DNA of 64,000 nucleotides from Pigmentiphaga humi (GTDB taxonomy: Bacteria; Pseudomonadota; Gammaproteobacteria; Burkholderiales; Burkholderiaceae_B). Position numbers and translations under genes: made by a program. This document shows, piece after piece, positions 1 to 8,269 of this stretch (position 1 is the stretch's first letter; each line of letters begins with the position of its first letter). The stretch covers positions 62,001-126,000 of the forward strand of contig NZ_UWPJ01000012.1 of assembly GCF_900606115.1 (NCBI RefSeq), given 5' to 3'. The notes under the pieces were generated by a model that saw nothing but the letters and a program-made list of their open reading frames with translations, was not told the DNA's origin and did no database searches.

Positions 1-2417
1 TCACCATCCATGGCGCGCGCGTCGAAGATCTCGCGGACGCTCCCATCCAGGTCACCGTCGTGACGCAGGATGCCGGCACGAGCGGCGCGCAGGCCGAAGA
101 ACGCGCATCGGTCTCTTTCCTGCTCAGCACGGACTTTGCCGGCCAGGGCGACTCCGACTTTGTCGAGATCCTGAAGTGGGAGCAGAACACCGCCTTCAGC
201 GCCGGCGAAGACAGCGCCTACACGCTGGGCGACGCCATGACCGCGCAGATCGACGATCATGGCGTTGCCGGCAGCGGCTTCGCCATCGTCCTGGAGGACC
301 TGCCCCCGGGCACGGTGGTCACCGGCATGACCCTGACCTACATCGGCGGCAAGGAAGTATGGACGGCCAGCGGCACGGGCGGCAATGCCGAACTGCAGGC
401 GTTGATGGACAGCATTACCGTGCAGCCGCCCGCCGACTGGAACGACAACAACCATCCTGACGGGCTGCCCTACACGGCTCGCCTGACGACGTTCTCGAGC
501 GTGGGGGCCAACGACGTCGAGACGCTCCAAGTGGCGCAGCCGGTGGTGCCGGCATCCGATTTGCCGGAGATCTCCGTTACCAGCACCGCGGCCGACCCGG
601 ACGGCACGCCTACCCCCGACGCTCCGCTGGAGGGCAAGCCGGTCGCCATTGCCATCGACCTGAGCAATTCCGCGGACGGCAGTTTCGCCGTCATGGAAGG
701 CAAGCTCTACCTCCAGCTGACCGAGACCGACCTGAACGGCGGCCGGCTCGAGGACGCCAACGGCCCGCTGGCATTGCAACCCGTCGCGGCCGGCGCCATC
801 CCCGGCCTGCCTGCCGGCCAGTACTATGTGGTCGACCTGGCGGACGCCACGCTGCCCCTGCAATTGACGTATTTCCCCTCTGCGGGCGATGCGTACCGGT
901 CCGGTTCGATCACGGTGAACAGCTGGGTCCAGAGCGAGGAGCAGAACGCCCCGCAGCCGGTCACCGCCCACGGCAGCACCACCATCGACCTGGCCCTGGT
1001 CAACAACGGCTACGACATAGGCATCGGCCTCGGCGGCGTGGTCACCGGGATCGAGCATGCGAACAGCAGCACCACAGGCATGATCGAACTGGACGTGTCC
1101 GGCACCGGCCTGGTGGACAACGACGGCTCCGAGCGCGCCTCGTTCGCGGTGCTGCGCAACCTGCCGAACGGCTTCCTGGTCTACACCGGAGACGATGCGT
1201 CGTCCGCAACGCTCGCCATGGCCGACAACGCCGGCAGCCAAGGCGGGACGAACAGCTGGGTGCTGCCGCTGCAGGCCGATGGCTCGCTGCCCAATTACGT
1301 GGCCATCCTGCCCCCGGCCAACTGGAGCGGCACGATCTCCGGCCTCGAACTGTCCGTGCTGAGCGGCGAAACCTCGCTCTCCGAGCAGCGCGAAGACACC
1401 ACCAGCTTCGACCTGGTCGTCCAGGCCCAGGCCGATGGACTGCTCAGCATGACGCCCACGGCGTCCAGCGGCCGCGAGGACGGCATCGTCGCGCTCAACC
1501 TGAACGCGCTGATGGCCGACAGCGAAGCGGTGAGCCTGACCGGCCTGCCCGCCGACTCCTCGGTGGAGAGCATGACGGTGCGCCTGACCGGAGTCGGGGC
1601 GCATGCGGCCTTCTATGTGAACGACGACGGCGCCCAGGTGCTGGTCAGCGATCCTGGCAACACCCTGGGCATCACGGTGACCGAAACCGCGCCCGGCATC
1701 TACGAGATTGCCGGCCTGACGCAGGCGCAAGCCAACAACCTCGGGCTGCTGCAGGCCGCGGGCGCCGCTGCGCCTACGGTGCAGGTAGAGGCATGGACGG
1801 TGGAAAGCGACGGCGGCGACACCTCGGCCATTACCAGCGGCACGCTGGAACTGTCCATCCGCGACGTCCCCGCGACCGTGGGCAACGACGTCCTGCTCTA
1901 CGACGGCCTGCCTCTCAACGGCAAGGGCGGCGATGACACGGTCTGGCTGCGCTATGGCGAAGACATCGATTTCGATCAGTCCAACATGCTGCAGAACATC
2001 GAGACCATCGATCTGACCCGACCCGGGTTCGATCATGTCCTCAGCAACCTGTCGGCACAGGACGTGCTGACGATGACCGATACGCGCCGCGTACTGACCA
2101 TCAACGCGGACAACGGCGACGACGTGTCGTTCAAACCGGGAGAGAGCTGGACACTGGACGGCGCGGCGTCGGTGCCGGGCTACGACGTCTACGTCAATAC
2201 CGTGGACGCCGGCGTACGGGTGGAAGTACGCATCACCAGCGGCCAGTTCGCGCTGGACGATCTGCTGGATGGCCCGAACCCGACCGTAATGGGATTCTCG
2301 TTCAACGCCGCGCCGCCGGCCGGCAGCGATCCGGCCGTCCTGGACGCCCTGTCGGCGCCCCCGCAAAACCCGGCCCTGGACGAGTTCTTGCAGAACCGGG
2401 TCCAGCCCGATCTTTGA
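1..2417 (+). CDS. Large repetitive type I-secreted adhesin/RTX-like protein, C-terminal part (5' end outside window)
   Basis: The frame is already open at base 3 and no stop precedes the GTG at base 60, so this is the end of a longer protein rather than a 785-residue one. The visible part is acidic, almost cysteine-free and rich in Asp, Gly, Thr and Ser, with beta-rich modules like those of bacterial Ig-like adhesin repeats. Near residue 607 (counted from base 60) begins a C-terminal module with one RTX-like motif, GKGGDDTVW, a run resembling type I secretion target domains (NIETIDLT), and a short tail. This fits a LapA/BrtA-type surface adhesin exported by an ABC-type I machinery. No export genes are in view. 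Family assignment is inferred from composition and the C-terminal module; the repeat units and any N-terminal retention module lie outside the window. Confidence 0.75.
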   Translation, partial: TIHGARVEDLADAPIQVTVVTQDAGTSGAQAEERASVSFLLSTDFAGQGDSDFVEILKWEQNTAFSAGEDSAYTLGDAMTAQIDDHGVAGSGFAIVLEDLPPGTVVTGMTLTYIGGKEVWTASGTGGNAELQALMDSITVQPPADWNDNNHPDGLPYTARLTTFSSVGANDVETLQVAQPVVPASDLPEISVTSTAADPDGTPTPDAPLEGKPVAIAIDLSNSADGSFAVMEGKLYLQLTETDLNGGRLEDANGPLALQPVAAGAIPGLPAGQYYVVDLADATLPLQLTYFPSAGDAYRSGSITVNSWVQSEEQNAPQPVTAHGSTTIDLALVNNGYDIGIGLGGVVTGIEHANSSTTGMIELDVSGTGLVDNDGSERASFAVLRNLPNGFLVYTGDDASSATLAMADNAGSQGGTNSWVLPLQADGSLPNYVAILPPANWSGTISGLELSVLSGETSLSEQREDTTSFDLVVQAQADGLLSMTPTASSGREDGIVALNLNALMADSEAVSLTGLPADSSVESMTVRLTGVGAHAAFYVNDDGAQVLVSDPGNTLGITVTETAPGIYEIAGLTQAQANNLGLLQAAGAAAPTVQVEAWTVESDGGDTSAITSGTLELSIRDVPATVGNDVLLYDGLPLNGKGGDDTVWLRYGEDIDFDQSNMLQNIETIDLTRPGFDHVLSNLSAQDVLTMTDTRRVLTINADNGDDVSFKPGESWTLDGAASVPGYDVYVNTVDAGVRVEVRITSGQFALDDLLDGPNPTVMGFSFNAAPPAGSDPAVLDALSAPPQNPALDEFLQNRVQPDL

Positions 2418-2426
2418 CGGCAGGCC

Positions 2427-2514
2427 CTGACCGGCGCCCCCGGCGCCAGTCAGGCCGCAGCGCAGCCTCCACGGCGCGCTGCGGGCTTGCGCCGTTGCTC
2501 TTGTTTTTTGCTTT
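2427..2514 (+). terminator. Tandem terminator after the adhesin gene
   Basis: A hairpin (arms 2427-2438 and 2442-2453, CTGAC and GGCGCC paired with GGCGCC and GTCAG) is followed by a second stem CGGCGC/GCGCCG at 2472-2494. A T-rich run (TTGTTTTTTG) then ends just before the next gene. This looks like a Rho-independent stop for the adhesin transcript. Confidence 0.6.
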
Positions 2515-2539
2515 TGTCTTTCAGCAGGATTTTCTGTAG

Positions 2540-3139
2540 ATGACGGACCACCCGTTGGAAATCGCCCTGGTCCTGAACAGCCACGATACGGATAGCCAAA
2601 TTGCCATTGCCCTGCTGCGCGCCGGTTTCACGGTCTACATATGCGCCAATGGCAAAGAGTTACAGACACTGATCCAGTCCGGCAAGCGCCCCATCGTGCT
2701 ATCGGATGCGATTCTCTCGCGCGGCGAGAGCGATCCGACCGCGCTGAGCATCATCGGACAAACGCCGGCCGCCGCCCAGCCCCAATTGGCCGCCATCCTC
2801 GCTGCCATCGAGCGCCACCGGCCTTCCGACTGGAGACTGTCGTCGCATCCGCGCCGGCTGATCAGCCCGCAAGAACGCTTTCTGCCGTTGACGATGTCGG
2901 AATGGCATTTCATGCAGGAATTGTTGCGCCGTCCGGAGCAGACGCTGGCGTACGAAGATTGGCAAGCCTCGGAACCCGCCGATCTGGCGCGCAAGGCGCG
3001 CAACCTGGCCGTCCTGGTCAATCGGCTCCGCGACAAAGCATCCAGATTGCGCATCGCCCTGCCGTTGGAGTCGATACGCCGCTACGGCTACCGCTTCGCG
3101 GCCCCCTGTATAACGGACCTGGCGGACAAGCGCCTCTGA
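2540..3139 (+). CDS. Winged-helix (OmpR-type C-terminal domain) transcriptional regulator with atypical N-terminal domain
   Basis: The protein has 199 residues. Residues about 115-192 form an OmpR/PhoB-like winged helix, with a recognisable LVNRLRDKASRL recognition-helix region and the terminal wing signature SIRRYGYRFAAPC. Residues 1-95 look like a shortened or degenerate receiver-like fold (IALVLNSHDTD at the start, LSDAILSRG where the phospho-acceptor loop might sit), so phosphorylation is doubtful. No kinase is adjacent. It starts 122 bases after the adhesin gene on the same strand, behind a likely terminator, which suggests but does not prove that it regulates the adhesin. The target is unknown. 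Confidence 0.7.
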   Translation: MTDHPLEIALVLNSHDTDSQIAIALLRAGFTVYICANGKELQTLIQSGKRPIVLSDAILSRGESDPTALSIIGQTPAAAQPQLAAILAAIERHRPSDWRLSSHPRRLISPQERFLPLTMSEWHFMQELLRRPEQTLAYEDWQASEPADLARKARNLAVLVNRLRDKASRLRIALPLESIRRYGYRFAAPCITDLADKRL

Positions 3140-3182
3140 GAACCGAAGCCGCCCTGCAAGCAGCGCCCCCGAGCACCAAAAT

Positions 3183-3206
3183 AAAAAGGGCGCATGCGCT
3201 GCGCCC
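3183..3206 (-). terminator. Rho-independent terminator of ppa
   Basis: Read on the minus strand, GGGCGCA and TGCGCCC arms (3188-3206) are followed by TTTTT (3187-3183) and further T-rich sequence. It lies about 57 bases past the ppa stop. A second GC hairpin without a T-run (CGCTGCCC/GGGCAGCG, 3214-3237) lies between it and ppa. Confidence 0.8.
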
Positions 3207-3262
3207 GGGAGTTCGCTGCCCATCCTGACGGGCAGCGCGATGGCGATAGGATGGATCGCCCG

Positions 3263-3799
3263 TTACTCGGCCGTTTTCTGGTAGCGGTCGATGCCGCCGC
3301 TGATCTCCTGGAAGGCCGCCTCGGGGCCGTCCCAGCCCTTGACCTTGACCCACTTGCCTTTTTCCAGGTCCTTGTAGTGCTCGAAGAAGTGCTGGATGCG
3401 CAGCAGGTACTCGGGCGGCAGGTCTTCGGGTTTTTTCCAGTCGCGATAGATCGGCAGGACCTTGTCCACCGGCACGGCCAGCAGCTTGGCGTCGCCGCCC
3501 GCTTCGTCGTCCATGTTCAGGATGCCGATGGCGCGGCAGCGCACGACCGCGCCTACGGTCACCGGATGGGGGGTGATGACCAGCACGTCGACCGGATCGC
3601 CGTCGTCGGACAGGGTCTGCGGCACGTAGCCGTAATTGCAGGGATAGTGCATGGCCGTCATCATGAAGCGATCGACGAACAAGGCGCCGGTTTCCTTGTC
3701 GACTTCGTACTTGATGGGATCCGCGTTCATCGGGATCTCTATGATGACGTTGAATTCTTCCGGCGCCTTCTTGCCGGGACCGACTCGATCGAGATTCAT
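3263..3799 (-). CDS. ppa: Inorganic pyrophosphatase
   Basis: This is a family I soluble pyrophosphatase of 178 residues, the usual size (E. coli 175-176). It hydrolyses cytosolic PPi to two phosphates and so pulls biosynthetic reactions forward. The conserved metal-binding signature [10 protein letters not shown] is present, along with the N-terminal [17 protein letters not shown] and the YPCNYGYVP motif around the active site. The ATG at 3797-3799 is chosen because [23 protein letters not shown] matches the family N terminus; the same frame stays open much further upstream but that extension is antisense noise over hemY. The ribosome-binding site is weak. It follows hemY on the same strand with a hairpin between them. 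Confidence 0.95.
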   Translation of the reverse strand: MNLDRVGPGKKAPEEFNVIIEIPMNADPIKYEVDKETGALFVDRFMMTAMHYPCNYGYVPQTLSDDGDPVDVLVITPHPVTVGAVVRCRAIGILNMDDEAGGDAKLLAVPVDKVLPIYRDWKKPEDLPPEYLLRIQHFFEHYKDLEKGKWVKVKGWDGPEAAFQEISGGIDRYQKTAE

Positions 3800-3832
3800 G
3801 ACTGTCTGAAAAGTTGGAGGGAACAAACAAGA

Positions 3833-3851
3833 CCGGCCGCAGGGCGGCCGG
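3833..3851 (-). terminator. Probable terminator between hemY and ppa
   Basis: A CCGGCCG/CGGCCGG hairpin lies just past the hemY stop. On the minus strand it is followed by TCTTGTTTGTT. The T-run is broken, so some read-through into ppa is possible. Confidence 0.5.
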
Positions 3852-3872
3852 AACGATGGGTGGGAAATGCCA

Positions 3873-5168
3873 TTACAGGCCTGCCGCGCGGTCGGGCGCG
3901 ACGGATTCCTCGCTTTCGAACTGGGGGTGCGCGGCCGCCGGTCCGAACAGGACGGCCTCGTCGCCTTGCAGCGCCGGCAGCCCGACCACGCTCTGCGTGG
4001 CCAGGCGCCAATGGCGCACGGCCTGCTCGGCGCGGTCGGTGCGGTCGTACACGCCGGCCAGCAAGGCATGGGTGCGAGGATCGTCGCGCCGCGCCAGGCT
4101 GCGCTCGAGATAGCGCTGGGCCGGTCCCCACAGGCGGCCGCACAGGCACAGCGTGCCGAGCGCCTGCAGGAGGTCGGGATCGTCGGGATGGTCGCGCAGC
4201 CAGCTTTCCGCCTTCTCCAGCCGCGGCTGGATCTGCGCGGCGCCGCTGCGGGCGTAGGCATGCAGCAACGGGGGCGAAAGCCGGATGTCGAGCGCGTCTT
4301 CCAGTACCTTGCGCACGCGCGCCTCGTCGCCGTCGGCCTCGAAGACTTCCGCCGCCGCCAGCGCCACTTCGGGCAGCACGCGCTCGTCCTCCTTGAGGTC
4401 TTTCCAGATCGCGCGGCGGGTGGCCGCATCGCTGGCCGAACGCAGCAGTTCGGCCGCCGCGGCGGCGATCATGCGGTTGCTGGCAGCGGGATGCAGCGCG
4501 TTGCGCTTGGTCAGCGTACGCGCCAGCTTGAGCACTTCGCCCCAGTGTCCCAGGTCGCGATGGGCACGCAGCGTCAGCCGCAGCGAATGCATATGGCGCG
4601 GGCCGTTCTCGTGCAGCTGCGCAAGCAGGGCCAGCGCTTCTTCCGGGCGCTGCTGGTCGAGCAGCATGTCGGCTTCGACCACGGTCACGGCGGGCTTGAG
4701 CGCGGCATCGGCCCCCGCGGCATCGCGTGCCTGGGCCAGCAGCGCGTCGCGGCGCTCGAACTCCTGCATGGAGTGGGCGGCGCGGGCGGCCGAAAGATGG
4801 GCCAGGACACGGCGCGACGGCACGTCGGTCTGGCCCGCCACTTTGCTCATGTCGGCCTCGGCCTTGGCGTAGCGGCCTTCGAGCAGGTTGATCCAGCCGC
4901 GCTCGAGCAGTTCCTGCTGGTGCGCCAGCGCGCGGCGGGCGCGCCAGCGGCGCACCCGCACCGGCAGGTCCAGGGTCCAGGAAATCGCGCGCAGCGCCAC
5001 GTGCACCGCGGCGAACAGCACGACCAGGATCAGCGCCGCCAGGCTGGCCGACAGCTCGACCCGGTAAGGAGGCAGCAGCAAGGCGACATTGCCGGAGTGG
5101 TAACGCACGCCGACCGCCAGGCCGACGGCCGCCAACAGCAACAGGAGAGTCCAGAACCAGGTGCGCAT
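3873..5168 (-). CDS. hemY: HemY-family TPR membrane protein of the haem biosynthesis cluster
   Basis: The protein has 431 residues. Two N-terminal membrane segments (about residues 3-24 and 42-62) are followed by a tetratricopeptide-like helical region, the HemY_N plus TPR layout of the proteobacterial HemY family. It is not the Bacillus protoporphyrinogen oxidase that shares the name. Its role is thought to be structural or chaperone-like in tetrapyrrole synthesis at the inner membrane. The start lies 3 bases after the hemX stop, so the pair is very likely cotranscribed and translationally coupled. Assignment rests on both sequence features and the invariant hemC-hemD-hemX-hemY order. Confidence 0.9.
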   Translation of the reverse strand: MRTWFWTLLLLLAAVGLAVGVRYHSGNVALLLPPYRVELSASLAALILVVLFAAVHVALRAISWTLDLPVRVRRWRARRALAHQQELLERGWINLLEGRYAKAEADMSKVAGQTDVPSRRVLAHLSAARAAHSMQEFERRDALLAQARDAAGADAALKPAVTVVEADMLLDQQRPEEALALLAQLHENGPRHMHSLRLTLRAHRDLGHWGEVLKLARTLTKRNALHPAASNRMIAAAAAELLRSASDAATRRAIWKDLKEDERVLPEVALAAAEVFEADGDEARVRKVLEDALDIRLSPPLLHAYARSGAAQIQPRLEKAESWLRDHPDDPDLLQALGTLCLCGRLWGPAQRYLERSLARRDDPRTHALLAGVYDRTDRAEQAVRHWRLATQSVVGLPALQGDEAVLFGPAAAHPQFESEESVAPDRAAGL

Positions 5169-5171
5169 GCC

Positions 5172-6332
5172 TTACCTCTGCGCGCCGGGAACGGCATTGC
5201 GCGGCAGCACCGAACGCACCGCCGCGAGGCTGTCGTTGAGCGTGGGCAGCTGGATCGAGATGTCGGTCTCGCGGATCTGCTTGAGCAGCGTTGACGCGCT
5301 GCGGGTGGCCGGCGCCTCGGCATCGAAATAAGTCGTCAGCGCCTGGCCCACTGCGTCCAGGTCGGCCTGCCAGGCATGCTCCTGGCGCGACAGCAGCGCC
5401 AGCCGCGCATTGAGCAGGCGCAGCTTGAGGTTCTCGCGCACCATGGCCCCCTGCTCGGGCGACACCAGCAGCGCCTCTGGCCGATCCACGCGCTGCACGC
5501 GCACCAGGCCGCGCATGTCCTGCACGAAGCCGTCGCGCAACGGCCGCCACCACGCCAGCGCCCGCTGCCACCAGGAGCCGGCGGCCTCGTCGCCCGCCGC
5601 GGCGCCTGCAGGCGCCGCATGCGCGGTTGCCGCGGCGGCGCTGGCCGGCTCGACGCCGGCCAGCAGCGGCACGCGGTCGAGTAATGCGATCAATTGGTCG
5701 ATCTTGACCACCAGCCCGGATACGTCGACCGAAGGCAGGCTGCGCAGCCGTTCGAGATCCTGCGCGATGGCACGCCGCACGGACGTGAACTGGGGCCGGT
5801 CCGCCCGCGCCAGGCGCGCATCGGCCACCTGCAGCGCGGCGATCGAGTTCTGCACGTTGCCGGCCAATTGCAGTTGCTGAGCGGCGATCGCCAGCGCCTG
5901 CTCGACCTCGATCAGCGTCCATTCGTCCTCGCCGCGCGAGAGCTCCTGGTAGAGCTGTTCGAGCGCGGCCTGCTGGCTCTGCGATTCCAGCACCTTGGCT
6001 TCGAGCACGGCCAGCCTGTCGGTATTGCCCTGCGAGACCGACAGGGCCTGGCGCGCGCGCGCCTGCGCATCGCGCGCGAAGGAATCGATCTCGTTGAAAC
6101 GGCGCGCCGACTCGCGTCCGATGGCATCGACCAATTGCTGCTGGCGCCACAGCGCGGCGCCCAGCACCACGATCACGATCAGCGCGAAGGCCAGCCCCGT
6201 CCCCAGCCACGGGAAGGATCGCGTCTGCCGGGCCTTGGCGGGACGGCTCGAGGCACGCTCGGCTGCGGGGCGGGTGTCGGTGGGCGCAGGACCCTGCGCG
6301 GAAGCGGGAGATGCGTTCTCGGATGCAGTCAT
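5172..6332 (-). CDS. hemX: HemX, membrane-anchored uroporphyrinogen-III methyltransferase-like protein
   Basis: The protein has 386 residues with a low-complexity N terminus, one membrane span near residues 42-62 (TGLAFALIVIVVLGAAL) and a long periplasmic helical region predicted to be coiled coil. That is the HemX family layout. The family is often labelled uroporphyrinogen-III C-methyltransferase, but it has no SAM-binding CysG domain, so methylation is unlikely. It probably supports haem synthesis at the membrane. The ATG overlaps the hemD stop by four bases (ATGA), showing tight coupling. Confidence 0.9.
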   Translation of the reverse strand: MTASENASPASAQGPAPTDTRPAAERASSRPAKARQTRSFPWLGTGLAFALIVIVVLGAALWRQQQLVDAIGRESARRFNEIDSFARDAQARARQALSVSQGNTDRLAVLEAKVLESQSQQAALEQLYQELSRGEDEWTLIEVEQALAIAAQQLQLAGNVQNSIAALQVADARLARADRPQFTSVRRAIAQDLERLRSLPSVDVSGLVVKIDQLIALLDRVPLLAGVEPASAAAATAHAAPAGAAAGDEAAGSWWQRALAWWRPLRDGFVQDMRGLVRVQRVDRPEALLVSPEQGAMVRENLKLRLLNARLALLSRQEHAWQADLDAVGQALTTYFDAEAPATRSASTLLKQIRETDISIQLPTLNDSLAAVRSVLPRNAVPGAQR

Positions 6333-7153
6333 GACACCGATTCTATCGCGGCCAGGACAGCCTCATCCGTGGGCGCGCAAGTTTGTAACAGGAGAGGATG
6401 GACGCGGCCCGGCAGCGCCTGCTCCATCACCGTTATTAAATGCCGGGCGATGCGCGGATGGGTTGCAACGAGGCGACAATCGGCCCACCACGGCAGCAGG
6501 CCGGCGCGCGCGAGCTGCTGCGCGACGGCGTCCACGCCTTCGGCGCTGGTCAGCAGCCAGGACGCGCCCTGCCCCCGGCGCGCCAATTCGCGCAAGGCCT
6601 CCAGCGCGTCGGCCGGCCACGCCTGGGGCTCGCGGCGATAGGCGCGGTGCAGGTCCAGCGGCACCCCGGCCTGGCGCAGCCGGCCGGCGAGCCAATCGCG
6701 CCCTTTTCCCTGCGCGCCGCTGCCGCCGCGCACGATCAGCGCGCTGGCGGGCATGGGAGAGGCGGCCAGCACGTCCCACAACGATTCCGAATCGAAATGC
6801 GGGCTGTTCGGGGCAGGCTGGACGATGCGCGGCCGGTTGCCGAAGGCGGGATGCGCGCGCAAGGCCGCGGCGCTGGCCGGCCCCACCACCGCGGCCGCCA
6901 CCTGCTCCGGCCATGTCCATTGCCCCCCCCAGGCCGCGCGGCACTGATCGAGGAACATGCGCACCGCATTGCCGCTGACGAAGACCGCCAGGCCGTAGGC
7001 GGCCGGATCGGGCGGCACGCCGGCCACCGGCGTCAGGCGCAGCGCCGGCAGTTCCAGCGCCCGCCAGCCGCGCCCCGCCAAAGCTTGCGCCAGGCCGGCG
7101 TTCTGGCCGGCCGGACGCGTGAGAACGGCGATCGGGACAGGCTCGGCGGACAT
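6329..7153 (-). CDS. hemD: Uroporphyrinogen-III synthase
   Basis: The protein has 274 residues, the family size. It cyclises hydroxymethylbilane to uroporphyrinogen III with inversion of ring D. The sequence is divergent, as is usual for HemD, but shows the expected two-domain pattern. Recognisable parts are the N-terminal [19 protein letters not shown], the mid-protein [11 protein letters not shown] and the C-terminal [12 protein letters not shown]. It starts 6 bases after the hemC stop and is overlapped by hemX, which makes the identification secure. Confidence 0.9.
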   Translation of the reverse strand: MSAEPVPIAVLTRPAGQNAGLAQALAGRGWRALELPALRLTPVAGVPPDPAAYGLAVFVSGNAVRMFLDQCRAAWGGQWTWPEQVAAAVVGPASAAALRAHPAFGNRPRIVQPAPNSPHFDSESLWDVLAASPMPASALIVRGGSGAQGKGRDWLAGRLRQAGVPLDLHRAYRREPQAWPADALEALRELARRGQGASWLLTSAEGVDAVAQQLARAGLLPWWADCRLVATHPRIARHLITVMEQALPGRVHPLLLQTCAPTDEAVLAAIESVS

Positions 7154-7159
7154 CGCGCG

Positions 7160-8086
7160 TCAGCCCAGCGCCGCCAGGATGTCGCGCGCACCCGCCTGCA
7201 GCAATTCTTCGGCCGCTTCCAGGCCCAGGGCCTCGGCGTCGTCGGCCCGGCCGGCTCGCTCGGCGCGTATGACCCGGGTGCCGTCCGGCGTGGCAACCAG
7301 TGCGCGCAGCCGCAGGCGGCCGTCCTCGCCGGCCTGGGCGTAGGCCGCCAGCGGCACCTGGCACGAGCCGCCCAGCCGGCGCGACACGGCGCGCTCGGCC
7401 AGGGCTTCGGCAGTCGTGGCGGCGTGCGCCAGCGGCGCGAGCACGGCGCGCAGGTCGGCGCGATCGGCGCGGATCTCGATGCCCAGCGCCCCCTGGCCGG
7501 CGGCCGGCAGGCTGGTCTCGGGTTCGAGCAGCCCCGCGATGCGGCCGGCCAGCCCCAGCCGCCGCAGGCCGGCGGCGGCCAGCACGATGGCGTCGTATTC
7601 GCCGCGGTCCAGCTTGGCCAGGCGGGTCTGCACGTTGCCGCGCAGCGGCTTGACCTGCAGGTGCGGATGGCGGGCGCGGACCTGCGCTTCGCGGCGCAGG
7701 CTGGAGGTTCCGACCACCGCGCCCGCCGGCATGCTTTCCAGACAGGCGTAGCGCGCGGACACCAGCGCATCGCGCGGGTCGTCGCGTTCGAGCACGGTGG
7801 ACAGCGCGAACTCGGGCGCCATGTCGACCGGCACGTCCTTGAGCGAATGCACGGCGATATCGGCGCGGCCGTCCAGCAGCGCGGCTTCCAGTTCCTTGAC
7901 GAACAGCCCCTTGCCGCCCACCTTGGACAGCGTGCGGTCGAGGATGCGGTCGCCGCGGGTGGTCATGCCCAGCAACTCCACGCTCAGGCCGGGATAAAGC
8001 GCGCGCAGCCTGGCCTGGACGTGTTCGGCCTGCCACAGGGCCAGTTGGCTTTCACGGGTGGCAATGATCAGACGGTCGTTCTTCAA
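7160..8086 (-). CDS. hemC: Porphobilinogen deaminase (hydroxymethylbilane synthase)
   Basis: It polymerises four porphobilinogen units to hydroxymethylbilane on a dipyrromethane cofactor. The protein has about 308 residues, the family size. The N-terminal [16 protein letters not shown] motif, the [22 protein letters not shown] region, HSLKDVP and the cofactor-attachment loop [13 protein letters not shown] (the Cys) are all present. No ATG fits in frame near the conserved N terminus. The start is most likely TTG at 8084-8086, preceded by AGGAATCCACA. The long upstream extension of the frame runs over the ppc promoter and gene and is rejected. It transcribes away from ppc. Confidence 0.93.
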   Translation of the reverse strand: MKNDRLIIATRESQLALWQAEHVQARLRALYPGLSVELLGMTTRGDRILDRTLSKVGGKGLFVKELEAALLDGRADIAVHSLKDVPVDMAPEFALSTVLERDDPRDALVSARYACLESMPAGAVVGTSSLRREAQVRARHPHLQVKPLRGNVQTRLAKLDRGEYDAIVLAAAGLRRLGLAGRIAGLLEPETSLPAAGQGALGIEIRADRADLRAVLAPLAHAATTAEALAERAVSRRLGGSCQVPLAAYAQAGEDGRLRLRALVATPDGTRVIRAERAGRADDAEALGLEAAEELLQAGARDILAALG

Positions 8087-8269
8087 TGTGGATTCCTGCT
8101 TGCGGCGCCGGCCGCGCGGCTGTGCGGCGGCTTGCGGCGGGCCTGGCGGCCCGCGTCGTCCCTGGGGATTATAGAAGTATTCGGTAAACGGCCCGCTTTC
8201 ATGGCATCCTTGCTGCAGTGCCGCAAGCACTGTCCGAAGCAGACGCCTACAACAACACCGAGACGTTCC
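8087..8269. promoter_or_regulatory. Divergent promoter region hemC / ppc
   Basis: A 183-base gap separates the hemC start (minus) from the ppc start (plus) and must carry both promoters. The least GC-rich part is around 8167-8200 (ATTATAGAAGTATTCGGTAAA). I see no clear operator and do not assign individual -35/-10 boxes. Confidence 0.45.

Noticed and set aside
3867-5294. Long plus-strand frame of 475 codons opposite hemY
   Set aside because: It mirrors hemY codon structure, is rich in Arg, Gln and His, and has no family features; a GC-driven shadow.
5172-6332. Functional label uroporphyrinogen-III C-methyltransferase for hemX
   Set aside because: The protein has a membrane anchor and coiled coil but no SAM-binding CysG-like domain.
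6440-8269. Open frame extending ppc upstream by 610 codons across hemC and hemD
   Set aside because: The added sequence is antisense to hemC and hemD and unlike any PEP carboxylase. The conserved N terminus fits the ATG at 8270.
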